Positions 8,469 to 17,714 of a DNA stretch of 64,000 nucleotides are shown one piece after another. Location of the stretch: positions 62,001 to 126,000 of the forward strand of contig CAWGGS010000001.1 in NCBI GenBank assembly GCA_963822095.1. Reading direction: 5' to 3'. Positions within the stretch are counted from its first letter, which is position 1. Every line of letters starts with the position of its first letter. The stretch is from CAWGGS01 sp963822095 (GTDB taxonomy: Bacteria > Desulfobacterota > Desulfobulbia > Desulfobulbales > Desulfocapsaceae). The notes beneath the pieces were generated by a model. That model made no database searches. It saw only the letters and a list, made by a program, of their open reading frames with translations, and was not told the DNA's origin. The translations under genes were made by a program, and so were the position numbers.

Positions 8469-10181
8469 ATGCGCTACTCACAAATTTTGTTGCCGACACT
8501 AAAAGAGAACCCGGCTGAGGCTGAAATAGTCAGTCATAGGTTAATGTTGCGGGCAGGTTTTATACGAAAGCTGACTTCCGGGATATATACCTATCTTCCC
8601 CTGGGTCTGGCCGCAATCAGGAAAGTGGAACAGATCGTACGCGAGGAAATGAACAGGGCCGGAGCTCAGGAACTGGCCATGCCCATGGTACAGCCGGCCG
8701 ATCTCTGGGTCGAGACCGGTCGTTATGAAAAATACGGACCGGAGCTGCTTCGTTTCAGAGATCGTCATGATCGGGAGTCCTGTCTTGGCCCCACCCATGA
8801 GGAGGTTATCACCGATTTGGTAAGAAGAGAGCTTCATTCCTACCGAGACCTTCCGATCAATCTTTATCAGATCCAGACCAAATTCCGGGACGAAATCAGA
8901 CCCCGATTCGGTTTGATGCGGGGCCGTGAATTTATCATGAAGGATGCGTATTCCTTCGACGTAAACGATCAGGCGTCCGAAATTTCCTACAAAAAGATGT
9001 ATGACGCTTACAAACGAATCTTCACCCGTTGCGGTCTTGAATTCAGGGCGGTTGAGGCAGACTCCGGCAGCATAGGCGGAAGCTTTTCTCATGAATTCAT
9101 GGTCTTGGCTGAGACCGGTGAAGATACCATTGTGGTCTGTCATGGTTGTGACTATGCGGCCAACCTCGAAAAGGCGACTGTCGGTTTGCCCAAAGAGTCT
9201 CCTGATGCTGAATTGCTCGACCTGGCCAAGGTGGAAACTCCCGGCAAACGCAAGGTCGACTCGGTCTGTGAATTCCTGCAGATTGAGCCCAAGGACTTGG
9301 TCAAAACCCTTGTTTATCTTGCCGACGGGAAGCCGGTGGCGGTTCTGGTCCGGGGGGATCGGGACGTTCAGGAGGTGAAGCTAAAAAATCTTCTCGGGGC
9401 AACAGATGTAGAACTGGCCGATGATAAACAGGTATATGACGCCACCGGAGTTCCGACCGGATATCTCGGGCCCAAGGGGATCGGCATCAGGGTCGTGGCG
9501 GACCGGGAGATTGCAGCGATGCGTAATTTCGTGGTCGGAGCCAATGAGAAGAACTATCACCTGAAAAACGTCAACCTGGGCCGAGACTTCGAGGTGGAGG
9601 CGATAGATGATCTGCGAATGATCACTTCGGATGATCCCTGTCCGCATTGTGGTGCCAATCTGGAGCTCACCGAGGGAATTGAGGTCGGCCATGTCTTCAA
9701 GTTGGGAACCAAGTATTCCGAGTCGATGCAGGCTGTTTTTCAGGATAGTGACGGCCAGGAAAAACCGTTTGTCATGGGGTGCTACGGAATTGGAATAACC
9801 CGTGTTGTGGCAGCCGCCATTGAACAGAATCATGATGAAAACGGGATTATATTTCCTGTCCCTTTGGCCCCATACAAGGTCATTATTTTGAATCTCGATC
9901 CCAAGGTGGAAGAAATCACCGCCGCTGCCGAGGACATCTACAAGAAACTCCAGACACTCGGAGTCGAGACCTTGATAGATGATCGTGATGAGCGGCCGGG
10001 ATCCAAATTCAAGGATGCCGATCTTCTAGGGATTCCTTACCGGGTCACAGTCGGCAAACGCTTTGTCAAAGAAGGTCTTGTTGAGGTACGGCAGAGGCGT
10101 GACGGCCAAACCGAAGATGTGCCTGCCGAGGCTGTCCCGGATATCCTGAAGTCCAAGATAGATACAGAAGTATCCGCGTAA
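8469..10181 (+). CDS. proS: Prolyl-tRNA synthetase, bacterial type
   Basis: This class II synthetase charges tRNA-Pro. The start chosen is the ATG giving MRYSQILLPTLKE, the usual N terminus; an upstream ATG at 8421 would add 16 unconserved residues. Motif 2 includes QIQTKFRDEIRPRFGLMRGREF. An insertion of about 180 residues (roughly 230-400) is the YbaK/INS editing domain that hydrolyses Ala-tRNA-Pro, with a CPHCGANLEL pair of cysteines just after it. Motif 3 is MGCYGIGITR. The C-terminal anticodon domain follows. The 570-residue length is standard. Confidence 0.97.
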   Translation: MRYSQILLPTLKENPAEAEIVSHRLMLRAGFIRKLTSGIYTYLPLGLAAIRKVEQIVREEMNRAGAQELAMPMVQPADLWVETGRYEKYGPELLRFRDRHDRESCLGPTHEEVITDLVRRELHSYRDLPINLYQIQTKFRDEIRPRFGLMRGREFIMKDAYSFDVNDQASEISYKKMYDAYKRIFTRCGLEFRAVEADSGSIGGSFSHEFMVLAETGEDTIVVCHGCDYAANLEKATVGLPKESPDAELLDLAKVETPGKRKVDSVCEFLQIEPKDLVKTLVYLADGKPVAVLVRGDRDVQEVKLKNLLGATDVELADDKQVYDATGVPTGYLGPKGIGIRVVADREIAAMRNFVVGANEKNYHLKNVNLGRDFEVEAIDDLRMITSDDPCPHCGANLELTEGIEVGHVFKLGTKYSESMQAVFQDSDGQEKPFVMGCYGIGITRVVAAAIEQNHDENGIIFPVPLAPYKVIILNLDPKVEEITAAAEDIYKKLQTLGVETLIDDRDERPGSKFKDADLLGIPYRVTVGKRFVKEGLVEVRQRRDGQTEDVPAEAVPDILKSKIDTEVSA

Positions 10182-10197
10182 TATTGAAGGATTATCG

Positions 10198-12378
10198 ATG
10201 ACAGCTCCTTCCACAATCGATCTTAAATGCCTGACTTCCATTGTCCAAGGCTATCTCCACGATACCGATCTTTCGGTACTTGAACAGGCCTGGTCTTTCG
10301 TGTTGGAGGTGCATGAGGGTAAAGACCATTTTTCTGGAGAGCCGTATGTAACCCATTCCCTGGAGGTGGCAAGAACCCTGGCCTCGATGCATCTCGACCT
10401 TGATACTGTCCTTGCCGGGCTCTTACACGGAGTATTGAAAGAGGGGATTTCGGCAGACGAGCTCGAGGAGAAATTCGGTTCCGATGTGGCGGCCATCGTC
10501 AAAGGCTCGACCCGGATAACCAACGTCCAGTATAACAACAAGCTTGCCCATCAGGCGGAAAATGTCCGTAAAATGCTTTTGGCAATTGCAGCTGACATCC
10601 GGGTTCTGCTGGTTAAACTGGCTGACCGTCTGCAGGATCTGTGTGTTCTGGACCACGTCGCGAGGGCTGCACAAAGAGAGATAGCCAAGGAGACAATGGA
10701 CCTTTATGCTCCCTTGGCCAGCAGGCTGGGTATCGACTGGCTCAAGAGAGAGCTGGAGGACCTGGCCTTCAAATTCCTTCACCCTTCCGAATTCGATGAA
10801 CTCTCGAAAAAACTGGAAAGCTCTCTGGAAGAACGTCAGCGCTATGTCGAAGAGGTTATCTCCATCCTGCAAAAAAAACTGGCCACGAGCGATATTCGTC
10901 CGATTCGTATCATCGGCAGGCCCAAGCATCTCTATTCCATTTACAAAAAGCTCATTGCCCAGAATATCCCTCTTGATAAGGTCTATGACAAGGTGGCCTT
11001 CCGGATTATCGTCTCCTCCGTTAAGGAATGCTATGAAGCATTGGGGGTGGTACACGCCAATTGGGCCCCCGTTCCGGGCCGGATCAAGGATTTTATTTCA
11101 GCCCCTAAGGCCAACAATTACCAGTCCATGCATACGACTCTGATTGGGCCCCATGATAATTTTATAGAGATTCAAATTCGCACCGAAGAGATGGACCGGA
11201 TCGCCCAGGAGGGCGTTGCGGCTCATTGGGCATATAAAGAAGGGCAAAAGATTGGCCAACGAGACGCCAAACTTTTCAAGGAGTTGAACAAACTTGTCAA
11301 ATCCCTTCAGGAAGTGGAGGATCCGCGCGAGTTTTTGGAAAGTGTTCGGGGAGAACTCTACGAACCGGATGTCTATGCTCTGACTCCTGGAGGGGAAGTC
11401 AAGGAGTTCCCACAGAAAAGTTGTCCGATCGATTTCGCTTTCGCCATCCATTCGGAGGTGGGAGATCATTGCGTCGGAGCCAAGGTGAACAATCGGTTGG
11501 TGCCTCTTAAATATCAACTGCAGAACGGGGATATTGTCGAGATTATAACCTCGCCGAATCAGACCCCCAGAAGAGGGTGGCTGGAAATCGTCAAGACCAG
11601 TCGAGCTCGGGCCAGAATACGCGCATGGCTCCGCCGGGATGAGAAGGAAAAGGCCTTGAAGCTCGGTCGTGAGATCTGTGAGCGGGAGCTGAAAAAACAC
11701 GAAACCACCTTGAAAAAGATGGTGAAAGGCGGGCATATTCGTCTGTTGCTGAAGCAGTTGCACTGCAATTCGCTGGATGACATGTTGGTTAAGGTCGGCA
11801 GTGGTGCCATCACGGTGCAGACCCTGATCAGGTATCTGCAACCTCCCGAACTGCTACAGGAAAAGGAGACTCCTTCTGAGCGTTCTTCCGAACAGATTGC
11901 GCAGAAGGTCATCACCCCACAGGCGGATGCCGGTCGTCAGGAAGGGTCGGGTATCAGTATCGACGGGATCGATGATATGTTGATCAAGATCAGTCAGTGT
12001 TGCAAACCGGTGCCCGGAGATCCGATAGTCGGTTTTATTACCACAGGGCGCGGAGTTTCAATCCACAAGGCGGAATGCACCAATCTCTTGACCACCGATC
12101 CCCGCCGGTGGCTGGATGTATCCTGGTCGGAGAAAATTAAGGGGCAACATAGGGTCGAACTCCATGTCAGTGCCGAAAACAGGCGTGGTATTTTTACCGA
12201 TATCAGTTCGACGATAAATTCCGACAACGCCAATATCGTCGAGATTAGCGCCCGTACCACACCCGATGAAACAGCCGATCTGCGTATCGCTATTGAGGTT
12301 GAGAACCTGGGACATTTACAGGTTGTCATCCAGCATCTTCGACAGATGGAACATGTTCACACTGTTCGCAGGGTATGA
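10198..12378 (+). CDS. relA: RelA/SpoT-family (p)ppGpp synthetase with degenerate hydrolase domain
   Basis: Domain order is HD-like (about residues 30-180), synthetase (230-350), TGS (about 385-450), zinc-finger/CC region with QCCKPVPGD near residue 600, and a C-terminal ACT domain. Synthetase motifs (GRPKHLYSIYKK, KDFISAPKANNYQSMHTT, EIQIRTEEMD) look intact. In the N-terminal domain the HD pair is HG (LLHGVLKEG) and the second metal motif reads KLADRLQDL instead of ADRLHNM. Hydrolase activity is therefore probably lost, making this a synthetase-only RelA. It starts 16 bp after proS. Confidence 0.9.
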   Translation: MTAPSTIDLKCLTSIVQGYLHDTDLSVLEQAWSFVLEVHEGKDHFSGEPYVTHSLEVARTLASMHLDLDTVLAGLLHGVLKEGISADELEEKFGSDVAAIVKGSTRITNVQYNNKLAHQAENVRKMLLAIAADIRVLLVKLADRLQDLCVLDHVARAAQREIAKETMDLYAPLASRLGIDWLKRELEDLAFKFLHPSEFDELSKKLESSLEERQRYVEEVISILQKKLATSDIRPIRIIGRPKHLYSIYKKLIAQNIPLDKVYDKVAFRIIVSSVKECYEALGVVHANWAPVPGRIKDFISAPKANNYQSMHTTLIGPHDNFIEIQIRTEEMDRIAQEGVAAHWAYKEGQKIGQRDAKLFKELNKLVKSLQEVEDPREFLESVRGELYEPDVYALTPGGEVKEFPQKSCPIDFAFAIHSEVGDHCVGAKVNNRLVPLKYQLQNGDIVEIITSPNQTPRRGWLEIVKTSRARARIRAWLRRDEKEKALKLGREICERELKKHETTLKKMVKGGHIRLLLKQLHCNSLDDMLVKVGSGAITVQTLIRYLQPPELLQEKETPSERSSEQIAQKVITPQADAGRQEGSGISIDGIDDMLIKISQCCKPVPGDPIVGFITTGRGVSIHKAECTNLLTTDPRRWLDVSWSEKIKGQHRVELHVSAENRRGIFTDISSTINSDNANIVEISARTTPDETADLRIAIEVENLGHLQVVIQHLRQMEHVHTVRRV

Positions 12379-12419
12379 AAAAATGAAAAAGCAGCATTGA
12401 AGGAGATGAGAGGGGTGTT

Positions 12420-12866
12420 GTGGGAATCTGTATTGTTTGCGGCAATGAGCTAGAGGTCGGAACCAATGCCTGTAGATTCTGTGGGGCAGAACAGCGTCCG
12501 GATGATGCGAGAGGAAAGGGTATTTTCCACAAGACCGTCAACCTGGAAAGAGGACGTCCCCTTGTGGCAGCGGCGATGAAAAAACTCGATGGCGAGATTC
12601 AGGCTGCAAAAATCGAACAGGTAAAGATCTTGACCGTCATTCATGGGTATGGTTCCAGTGGAACGGGGGGGGCCATCAAGAACGAATGTAGAAAATGCCT
12701 GGATTATTTCTGCAGTGTCGGGGAGATTAAGGATTACATTCCCGGCGAAGAATTTTCCGGGAGGTCGGGACGGGTCAAAGCCTTGTTGAAAAGATTTCCA
12801 AGGCTTGCCTTCAACCGAAACCTTGACAGGCGCAATCCCGGCGTTACACTTGTTGTTATGCAATAG
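12420..12866 (+). CDS. Zinc-ribbon plus Smr-domain protein
   Basis: The N-terminal residues 3-24 form a C-x2-C...C-x2-C ribbon (CIVCGNE, CRFCGAE). The C-terminal half is a small MutS-related (Smr) domain with the HGYGSSG signature near residue 78. Smr domains are DNA or RNA endonucleases, or ribosome-collision factors. The start is a GTG with AGAGGGG five bases upstream. It is 148 residues, short for the family, and has no MutS2 portion. The substrate cannot be told from sequence. It follows relA by 41 bp. Confidence 0.8.
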   Translation: MGICIVCGNELEVGTNACRFCGAEQRPDDARGKGIFHKTVNLERGRPLVAAAMKKLDGEIQAAKIEQVKILTVIHGYGSSGTGGAIKNECRKCLDYFCSVGEIKDYIPGEEFSGRSGRVKALLKRFPRLAFNRNLDRRNPGVTLVVMQ

Positions 12867-13190
12867 GCCAGCACTTCTTTAGCCTGCAAATTTCACAGAT
12901 CGATATGGCCAAGGGGTGAAAACACGGGGAATAACCAACTCACTACGGCTGCAACTTGGCCTCCTGTGCCAGCAGGAAAATTATAGCGTAACTATACTAT
13001 ATTTAATAGATGATTATATGTCTCCCCGTGGTTTTCATGAACGGCAGGTTAGTGTTTCCAATCTCTATTCGATATACAGTGAATAAGGTTGAAAATGAGA
13101 GTCCGAGCGAGAAAATACGATGAACCTGTGTGAACTGTCTAAACGTTTGTAATTGTAGTGTATAAATTTAACTTGAAGAGAGGAGTGGAG
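12867..13190 (+). other. Intergenic region, 324 bp, no gene seen
   Basis: No convincing ORF or hairpin terminator is visible. The second half (from about 12980) is AT-rich, with TATACT-like boxes near 13000, and presumably holds the promoter for the FKBP gene. A precise -35/-10 pair could not be assigned. Confidence 0.4.
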
Positions 13191-13907
13191 ATGAAAAGAA
13201 CCATTGGTTTTGTAATAGCCTGTTTACTTCTTGTCCCGAGCGGACTGATGGCAGGCCAACAAGGGAAAAAGACTCATGAGTTAAAGACATTTCAGGAAAA
13301 ACTGAGTTACAGTATGGGGCTGGATGTCGGGGCCTATTTTAAAGGAATTGGAGATGAGATCAATTATGAGATCTTGATTAAGGGAATTGAAGATGGCTTT
13401 AAGGGCAACAAAAAACTGCTCAGTTCCGAAGAGATGGCTGCGGTACAGAAAGAGTTTTCCCAAAAAATGAAGGTTCGTCAGGAAAAGAACCTTAAAAAGA
13501 TCAAGGAAACCAACAAAAAGCTTGGCGATGCCTTTTTGGAGAAAAACAAGAAAAAACCAGGAGTTATAACCACTAAAAGCGGTTTGCAGTACGAGATTTT
13601 GAAAAAAGGTAATGGGCAACGGCCGAAGGCAACCGACAAGGTCAAGGTTGATTATGTCGGTAAGCTTATAGACGGCACTGAATTCGATAATTCGATCAAG
13701 AGGGGCGAACCCGCTGTTTTCGGTGTGAATCAGGTTATCCCCGGCTGGAGCGAAGCCTTGCAGTTGATGAGTGTCGGTTCTAAGTTTCGTCTGGTTATCC
13801 CTTCGGACCTGGCTTACGGAGAACGTGGCGCTCCACCGGTTATAGAACCCAACTCCGTGTTGGTCTTTGAAGTGGAGTTGCACGCCATTGAGAAGGACAA
13901 AAAATGA
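13191..13907 (+). CDS. Periplasmic FKBP-type peptidyl-prolyl isomerase (FkpA/Mip-like)
   Basis: It catalyses cis-trans isomerisation of prolyl bonds and acts as a periplasmic chaperone. The signal peptide MKRTIGFVIACLLLVPSGLMAG is visible with cleavage near AGQ. The helical dimerisation domain (about 30-120, with KLSYSMGLDVGAYF) is typical of FkpA and Mip. The C-terminal FKBP domain has YVGKLIDGTEFDNS, VIPGWSEAL and SDLAYGERGAPP. The start at 13191 has GGAGTGGAG just upstream; an upstream in-frame start would put residues ahead of the signal. It is monocistronic, ending at a strong terminator. Confidence 0.93.
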   Translation: MKRTIGFVIACLLLVPSGLMAGQQGKKTHELKTFQEKLSYSMGLDVGAYFKGIGDEINYEILIKGIEDGFKGNKKLLSSEEMAAVQKEFSQKMKVRQEKNLKKIKETNKKLGDAFLEKNKKKPGVITTKSGLQYEILKKGNGQRPKATDKVKVDYVGKLIDGTEFDNSIKRGEPAVFGVNQVIPGWSEALQLMSVGSKFRLVIPSDLAYGERGAPPVIEPNSVLVFEVELHAIEKDKK

Positions 13908-13947
13908 TTGCCCTGTAGCGGAGAATTATCTTTCGAGATATTCAAAA

Positions 13948-13986
13948 GGCCCCTGGGACGCACCGTCTCCGGGGCCCTTTTTTTTA
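13948..13986 (+). terminator. Bidirectional rho-independent terminator
   Basis: A GC-rich hairpin (GGCCCC ... GGGGCC) with A residues before and eight T residues after lies between the converging FKBP and alaX genes. It could stop transcription from both sides. The alaX stop codon falls inside the T run. Confidence 0.9.
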
Positions 13987-14430
13987 GCTCTCTTCCGGGT
14001 CGTCAAGTTTGTAGCGTATTCGAAGAACGCCATCATTGTAATCTTTTGAAATCAAACGGAATTCACCTATTTCTGACGTATTGCCTACGTGCTCGCCGAT
14101 ACAGGGGCAGGAATCAAAATCACCGATGTGTACGATGCGAACGGTTTCGATTCCGTCTGGAAGACGGGTAAGGTTAAAGTTCCTATTGGCCTCCTCAAGA
14201 GAAACCATCTCTTCGGCTACATCCAGGTTGGACGAAATCACCGTATTGACCGCTGCTTCCACTTCCTTTGCTTCATCATCGGTCAGTGTTCTAGCGAAGT
14301 GGTAGTCACACTTGGACTTCTTTGGGTTCACATGGGCGCTGAAGCAACGATCACAGCTGAATTTTCTGACCATTGCCTGGTTGAGGATGTGTTCCGCTGA
14401 ATGCATACGCGGGGCATAAGATTTTCCCAT
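13984..14430 (-). CDS. alaX: Free-standing alanyl-tRNA editing protein (AlaX type)
   Basis: AlaX proteins hydrolyse Ser- or Gly-mischarged tRNA-Ala in trans. The zinc ligands appear as HSAEH near residue 11 and the C-x3-H pair in CPCIGEH near residue 112. Length (148) fits the short AlaX-S class, which lacks the AlaRS-like N-terminal domain. It is transcribed on its own, convergent with the FKBP gene. The cysteine-rich insert CDRCFSAHVNPKKSKC near residue 26 is less common and may bind metal. Confidence 0.82.
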   Translation of the reverse strand: MGKSYAPRMHSAEHILNQAMVRKFSCDRCFSAHVNPKKSKCDYHFARTLTDDEAKEVEAAVNTVISSNLDVAEEMVSLEEANRNFNLTRLPDGIETVRIVHIGDFDSCPCIGEHVGNTSEIGEFRLISKDYNDGVLRIRYKLDDPEES

Positions 14431-14652
14431 ATTAATCTGTTGGTGGTGTTTGACTGTTGAAAAATAATCGCCGGCTCATGTTCATGAGCCACGATACGAT
14501 TCTATTAATTCCATAATCGTATCAAGTTGTCAAAAATTTGTGAATTACGATTTATGTATATCCTTATCACGGACAAAGACATTGTTCGATTAAAACCGAG
14601 CCACCTCTTTCTGCTTGGGGTGTCGATAGGTGTTGATCCCTGTTTTTGGATT

Positions 14653-15315
14653 TTACTTGGGAGTTGGAATACCGGATTGAATAATGGATTTAAGGCCTTC
14701 GAGCAGGACGAAACGTCCAAGTGATACAACCCGGCAGGGGAACGAGTTGACAAAAAGGGGGTTGTCGCAAAGGCCGCCTGAAAGGTGGAGTATTTTGGGC
14801 TTTCCTGCAAAATTGTAAGCGTTTACAGCAATCCCTTTGACGAATCGGGCAACTGCTTCGGACTCGCTTTGACCGTTGACCACTGAATCGAAGATGTGGC
14901 TCATTCCCAAAACGCCGCAGGTGACTGAAAATGAAGAGGCGGGGACATCCAGCAGGGAAAAATCGAGGTTGTAGTATTTCTCCAGGAGTTCGATGGTAAA
15001 ACCCATTGAGGCACCGCATTCGGCATTCCAACCCATATCCTTGATTTTTCCCAACTCATAGCGAACAAACTTGATATCCCTGCTGCCGCAATCGAGGAGG
15101 GTGAAACTTTTTTCGTGGAGCAGGATTTCTCCGCCTTTTGCAAGAGCCGTCAGCTCGTTCACATAGTGTTCAGCGTATCGTTTGCCGTTATGGCCTGTGG
15201 CGATATCGACCCGCAGTGAAGATCTGGTAAGTTCCCGGGTCGGAATCAAACGGGGCGTGTTTTGGTTCAGGTCCAGAAATTTACAATACGATGTGCCGAA
15301 ATCAGCCAAGAGCAT
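14653..15315 (-). CDS. Small BcrA/BadF/HgdC-type ASKHA activase
   Basis: Proteins of this family couple ATP hydrolysis to low-potential electron transfer into an Fe-S partner such as 2-hydroxyacyl-CoA dehydratase or benzoyl-CoA reductase. The phosphate-1 motif ADFGTSYCK, phosphate-2 motif LLDCGSRDIKF, and both cluster cysteines at the places used in HgdC (NAECGASMG and VTCGVLGMSHIFDS) are present. It is 220 residues, shorter than HgdC (about 260). The ATG overlaps the upstream gene by 14 bp, so the two are translationally coupled. The real partner reaction is unknown. Confidence 0.72.
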   Translation of the reverse strand: MLLADFGTSYCKFLDLNQNTPRLIPTRELTRSSLRVDIATGHNGKRYAEHYVNELTALAKGGEILLHEKSFTLLDCGSRDIKFVRYELGKIKDMGWNAECGASMGFTIELLEKYYNLDFSLLDVPASSFSVTCGVLGMSHIFDSVVNGQSESEAVARFVKGIAVNAYNFAGKPKILHLSGGLCDNPLFVNSFPCRVVSLGRFVLLEGLKSIIQSGIPTPK

Positions 15316-16066
15316 TGGTCACTCCTGAAAGTTCGAGAAAGGCCTGGATCTTTGCCTTGGCACTGCTTCCGGCGGTTACGTCGCAGTCAAGGTAGAGACT
15401 GCGGGGATGACAATCGGCCAGATGCCTGGCAAGTGCGGTTTTTGCGCAAAAGGATTGGGCAAAGAATACGGTCGGAATATCGGGGTTCACGTACTCTTCA
15501 AGCATTCTGTTGTCTGGAGTCTTGTTCTCCATGCACCGGGTCCATCCGTAGATATGGGTGGTGTCCGGAAACAGGGAAAGAATGGAAAAGTCCCGTGGAG
15601 GCACCCCCCAGAAACCTGCAGTGGGCACACAAGAAGGAAGCTTCTTGTGCGGTTTGGAAGATTGCACCGATGATGTGATTGCTGTTAATTTTTTGAGAAG
15701 AGGCATTTCACAGTCGCAAAGAGGGGTTCCAAAATCCGTTTTGTCCTGGTTTATGGTCCGGGTAATTTTGCTGTCGGGAAGAATTTTTTCAAGGATGGTT
15801 GCGGTATGTTGAGCACAGTCGCATTTCCCCGGACCGACATCGATATAGATGGTTGCAGGCTTCAGGCTAAGACTGTTGACAACTGCGGTACGCAGTATGG
15901 CGCAATACACACGAGGCAGAAAGGGAGAGGCATTTTCGATGTCCTGGTCAACCAGTGGCTCATCAAGATCATAGATGGGTGAGCTTTCTATTTTCTTTAT
16001 TATATGAAGCGGTGGAATACCTACGATACCAACAGATTGCATCTTGTCTTTTTTCACTTTGTCCAA
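15302..16066 (-). CDS. Cysteine-rich protein of unknown function, coupled to the activase
   Basis: I do not recognise a named family. The 254-residue protein has cysteines in CDCAQH, LCDCEMP, LPSCVPTAGFWG, WTRCMEN and SFCAKT, spaced as though binding an Fe-S cluster, and no signal peptide. Its position, overlapping an HgdC-like activase, suggests it is the activase target, playing the part of an HgdB-like subunit although much shorter (HgdB is about 370-400). Start choice is uncertain: TTG at 16066, GTG at 16057 or ATG at 16042. It lies five bases after lptG. Confidence 0.55.
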   Translation of the reverse strand: MDKVKKDKMQSVGIVGIPPLHIIKKIESSPIYDLDEPLVDQDIENASPFLPRVYCAILRTAVVNSLSLKPATIYIDVGPGKCDCAQHTATILEKILPDSKITRTINQDKTDFGTPLCDCEMPLLKKLTAITSSVQSSKPHKKLPSCVPTAGFWGVPPRDFSILSLFPDTTHIYGWTRCMENKTPDNRMLEEYVNPDIPTVFFAQSFCAKTALARHLADCHPRSLYLDCDVTAGSSAKAKIQAFLELSGVTNALG

Positions 16067-16071
16067 CCTGA

Positions 16072-17151
16072 CTAATTATCCATTCTGTGGAGGAGAAAGA
16101 GTCCAGTCCCGGCAAAGACGATATGAACGATGCTTGCTGCAAAGAGGGGAGAAATGTAATCCGCTTTGGCCAGTGATTGCAGGGCCCCCCAGAATCCCCA
16201 GGCAACGAAGGCAGTCCCGCAGCTTACCGGAATGGAAATGGCCAGATCGCGGCCCCACTTTTGATAGGAGAGGAAAAGTACGGGTAAACCGAGAAAAATC
16301 AGCGGGAATCCTAGCAATATATAGGATATTCTGCTGAAGAATTCCGCCCATGCCGCCGTTCTCTCTCTTCCCGGGTCTTTTTTGAATATGTCCTTGTAAA
16401 GATCAGTGAGAGACATCTCACCGGGTTTATATTCAGGCACGAAGAAGGCCTCGGGGGATTCCGGAAGGTCAAGCGTTTTCTCGTGGAATGCTTGAATGTC
16501 GTAATTGTTGTTGGCGCGTTGCTGGATCTGCCCCGATTGAAGATGCCACGTTTTGTCGGCATATTCTGCTCTATTGCAGGTTATCAGGGTCTGGAGTTGA
16601 TAGTCCTTGTCCCAGGTTGAGTAGGAAAAATTGCGAAAAACAAATGTTCCTGGTTTATGCCATTCAAAAGAATAAAAACCTTTACTCCCTTTGTAATAAT
16701 ATCGACCGTTTCTATGGGCGCCGAGGGGTACCTTTCCCTGTACGTCCTGATACCAGATCTTATCGCTGGCCGAGATTGTAACCGGCAGGATCCATTGGGC
16801 CATGAACATATAGATAGCCATGGTTGCGACGCTTGCATAAAGGATGGGGCGGGTGATGGTCCTCAGTGGAATTCCACCTGCTTTCAACGCAAGGAGTTCA
16901 TGATTATGATTCAACATCCCCATGGTTATAATCCCGGCGAGGAGGATCAGGACAGGGCCTAATTGGTCGAGAATAAAGGGAATATTTAGGGTGAAGTAGG
17001 CTAGGGCGCTGGAAAATGATTTGCCAGCACTTGTAAAATGATCGATTTTGTCAAAAAAATCTATCAGAATATAAACTGCGATAAAACCTACGGCAACGGT
17101 AAGGAAATTCCGTATGTATTGAGCAAAGAGATATCGATAGAGTAGAATCAA
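16072..17151 (-). CDS. lptG: LptF/LptG-family permease (YjgP/YjgQ)
   Basis: This is the inner-membrane component of the LptB2FGC ABC exporter that extracts lipopolysaccharide toward the outer membrane. Three N-terminal membrane segments, a periplasmic jellyroll domain (about residues 130-260) and three C-terminal segments match the family. Length (359) is normal. The start appears to be TTG with GGAAGAA just upstream. Only one LptF/G gene is in this window; which of the two it is cannot be settled, and the symbol is a best guess. Confidence 0.82.
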   Translation of the reverse strand: MILLYRYLFAQYIRNFLTVAVGFIAVYILIDFFDKIDHFTSAGKSFSSALAYFTLNIPFILDQLGPVLILLAGIITMGMLNHNHELLALKAGGIPLRTITRPILYASVATMAIYMFMAQWILPVTISASDKIWYQDVQGKVPLGAHRNGRYYYKGSKGFYSFEWHKPGTFVFRNFSYSTWDKDYQLQTLITCNRAEYADKTWHLQSGQIQQRANNNYDIQAFHEKTLDLPESPEAFFVPEYKPGEMSLTDLYKDIFKKDPGRERTAAWAEFFSRISYILLGFPLIFLGLPVLFLSYQKWGRDLAISIPVSCGTAFVAWGFWGALQSLAKADYISPLFAASIVHIVFAGTGLFLLHRMDN

Positions 17152-17382
17152 AATTATTCTTCCGTGGATTTCGAAAAGATACTGCTTATTGTCTCATCAA
17201 TGATCTGTATCAGGTACCACTATCAGGGGTTTCCGTCAAGTGGAAGCTGGGTCAAACTTTTCCCCGGCTGCCATGATGATGGCTTCCTGGGTGTGATACT
17301 TAACGAGTTGTTTTTTTTAATGAAAATACCTATGGGGAACACTCTGTTAGAAGTGTAGGGAAGGCAGGATATCTTTCTCAAG

Positions 17383-17714
17383 GCTTGCATTTTCAGGGAA
17401 AAATGTGCTATACTATAAATTCGTGTAGCGTCAAAAGGCTTTGCGGACATTTATCCGCAATACTTTTTTTTGACGTGTTAATTGCCCCTCAAAGCCCTTC
17501 CAAAGATGAGGAGCGGGGCTGAATTTTACAGGAGGAGGGCGGCAATCCAAACAAGAAGGACTCTACTGGATCCAGCTCGGGAGGTCGGGCAAGGAAACAG
17601 TAAAATATGGATAGCCGGACGGGAAACATACAGTGCCTACAGATAATTACAACAACCTGTTACAGTTACCGCATCTTTTACTTATGAAAATTCAGATCAC
17701 CGCTGTTACCCTTC
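17383..17714 (+). ncRNA. Promoter plus long structured leader or unidentified small RNA
   Basis: TTGCAT (from about 17384) and TATACT, 18 bp apart, form a good sigma-70 promoter. Downstream, CGTCAAAA pairs with TTTTGACG around an inner GCGGA/TCCGC stem (about 17430-17478). ATTGCC pairs with GGCAAT around an AGCCC/GGGCT stem (about 17480-17545). The whole 17383-17714 stretch lacks a convincing ORF and leads into the DHH gene. It could be a regulatory 5' leader or an independent RNA. It does not match riboswitch cores that I know. Confidence 0.4.

Noticed and set aside
17425..17600. The structured leader as a 6S RNA, SRP RNA or c-di-GMP riboswitch
   Set aside because: None of the conserved core sequences of those RNAs could be matched; left as unidentified.
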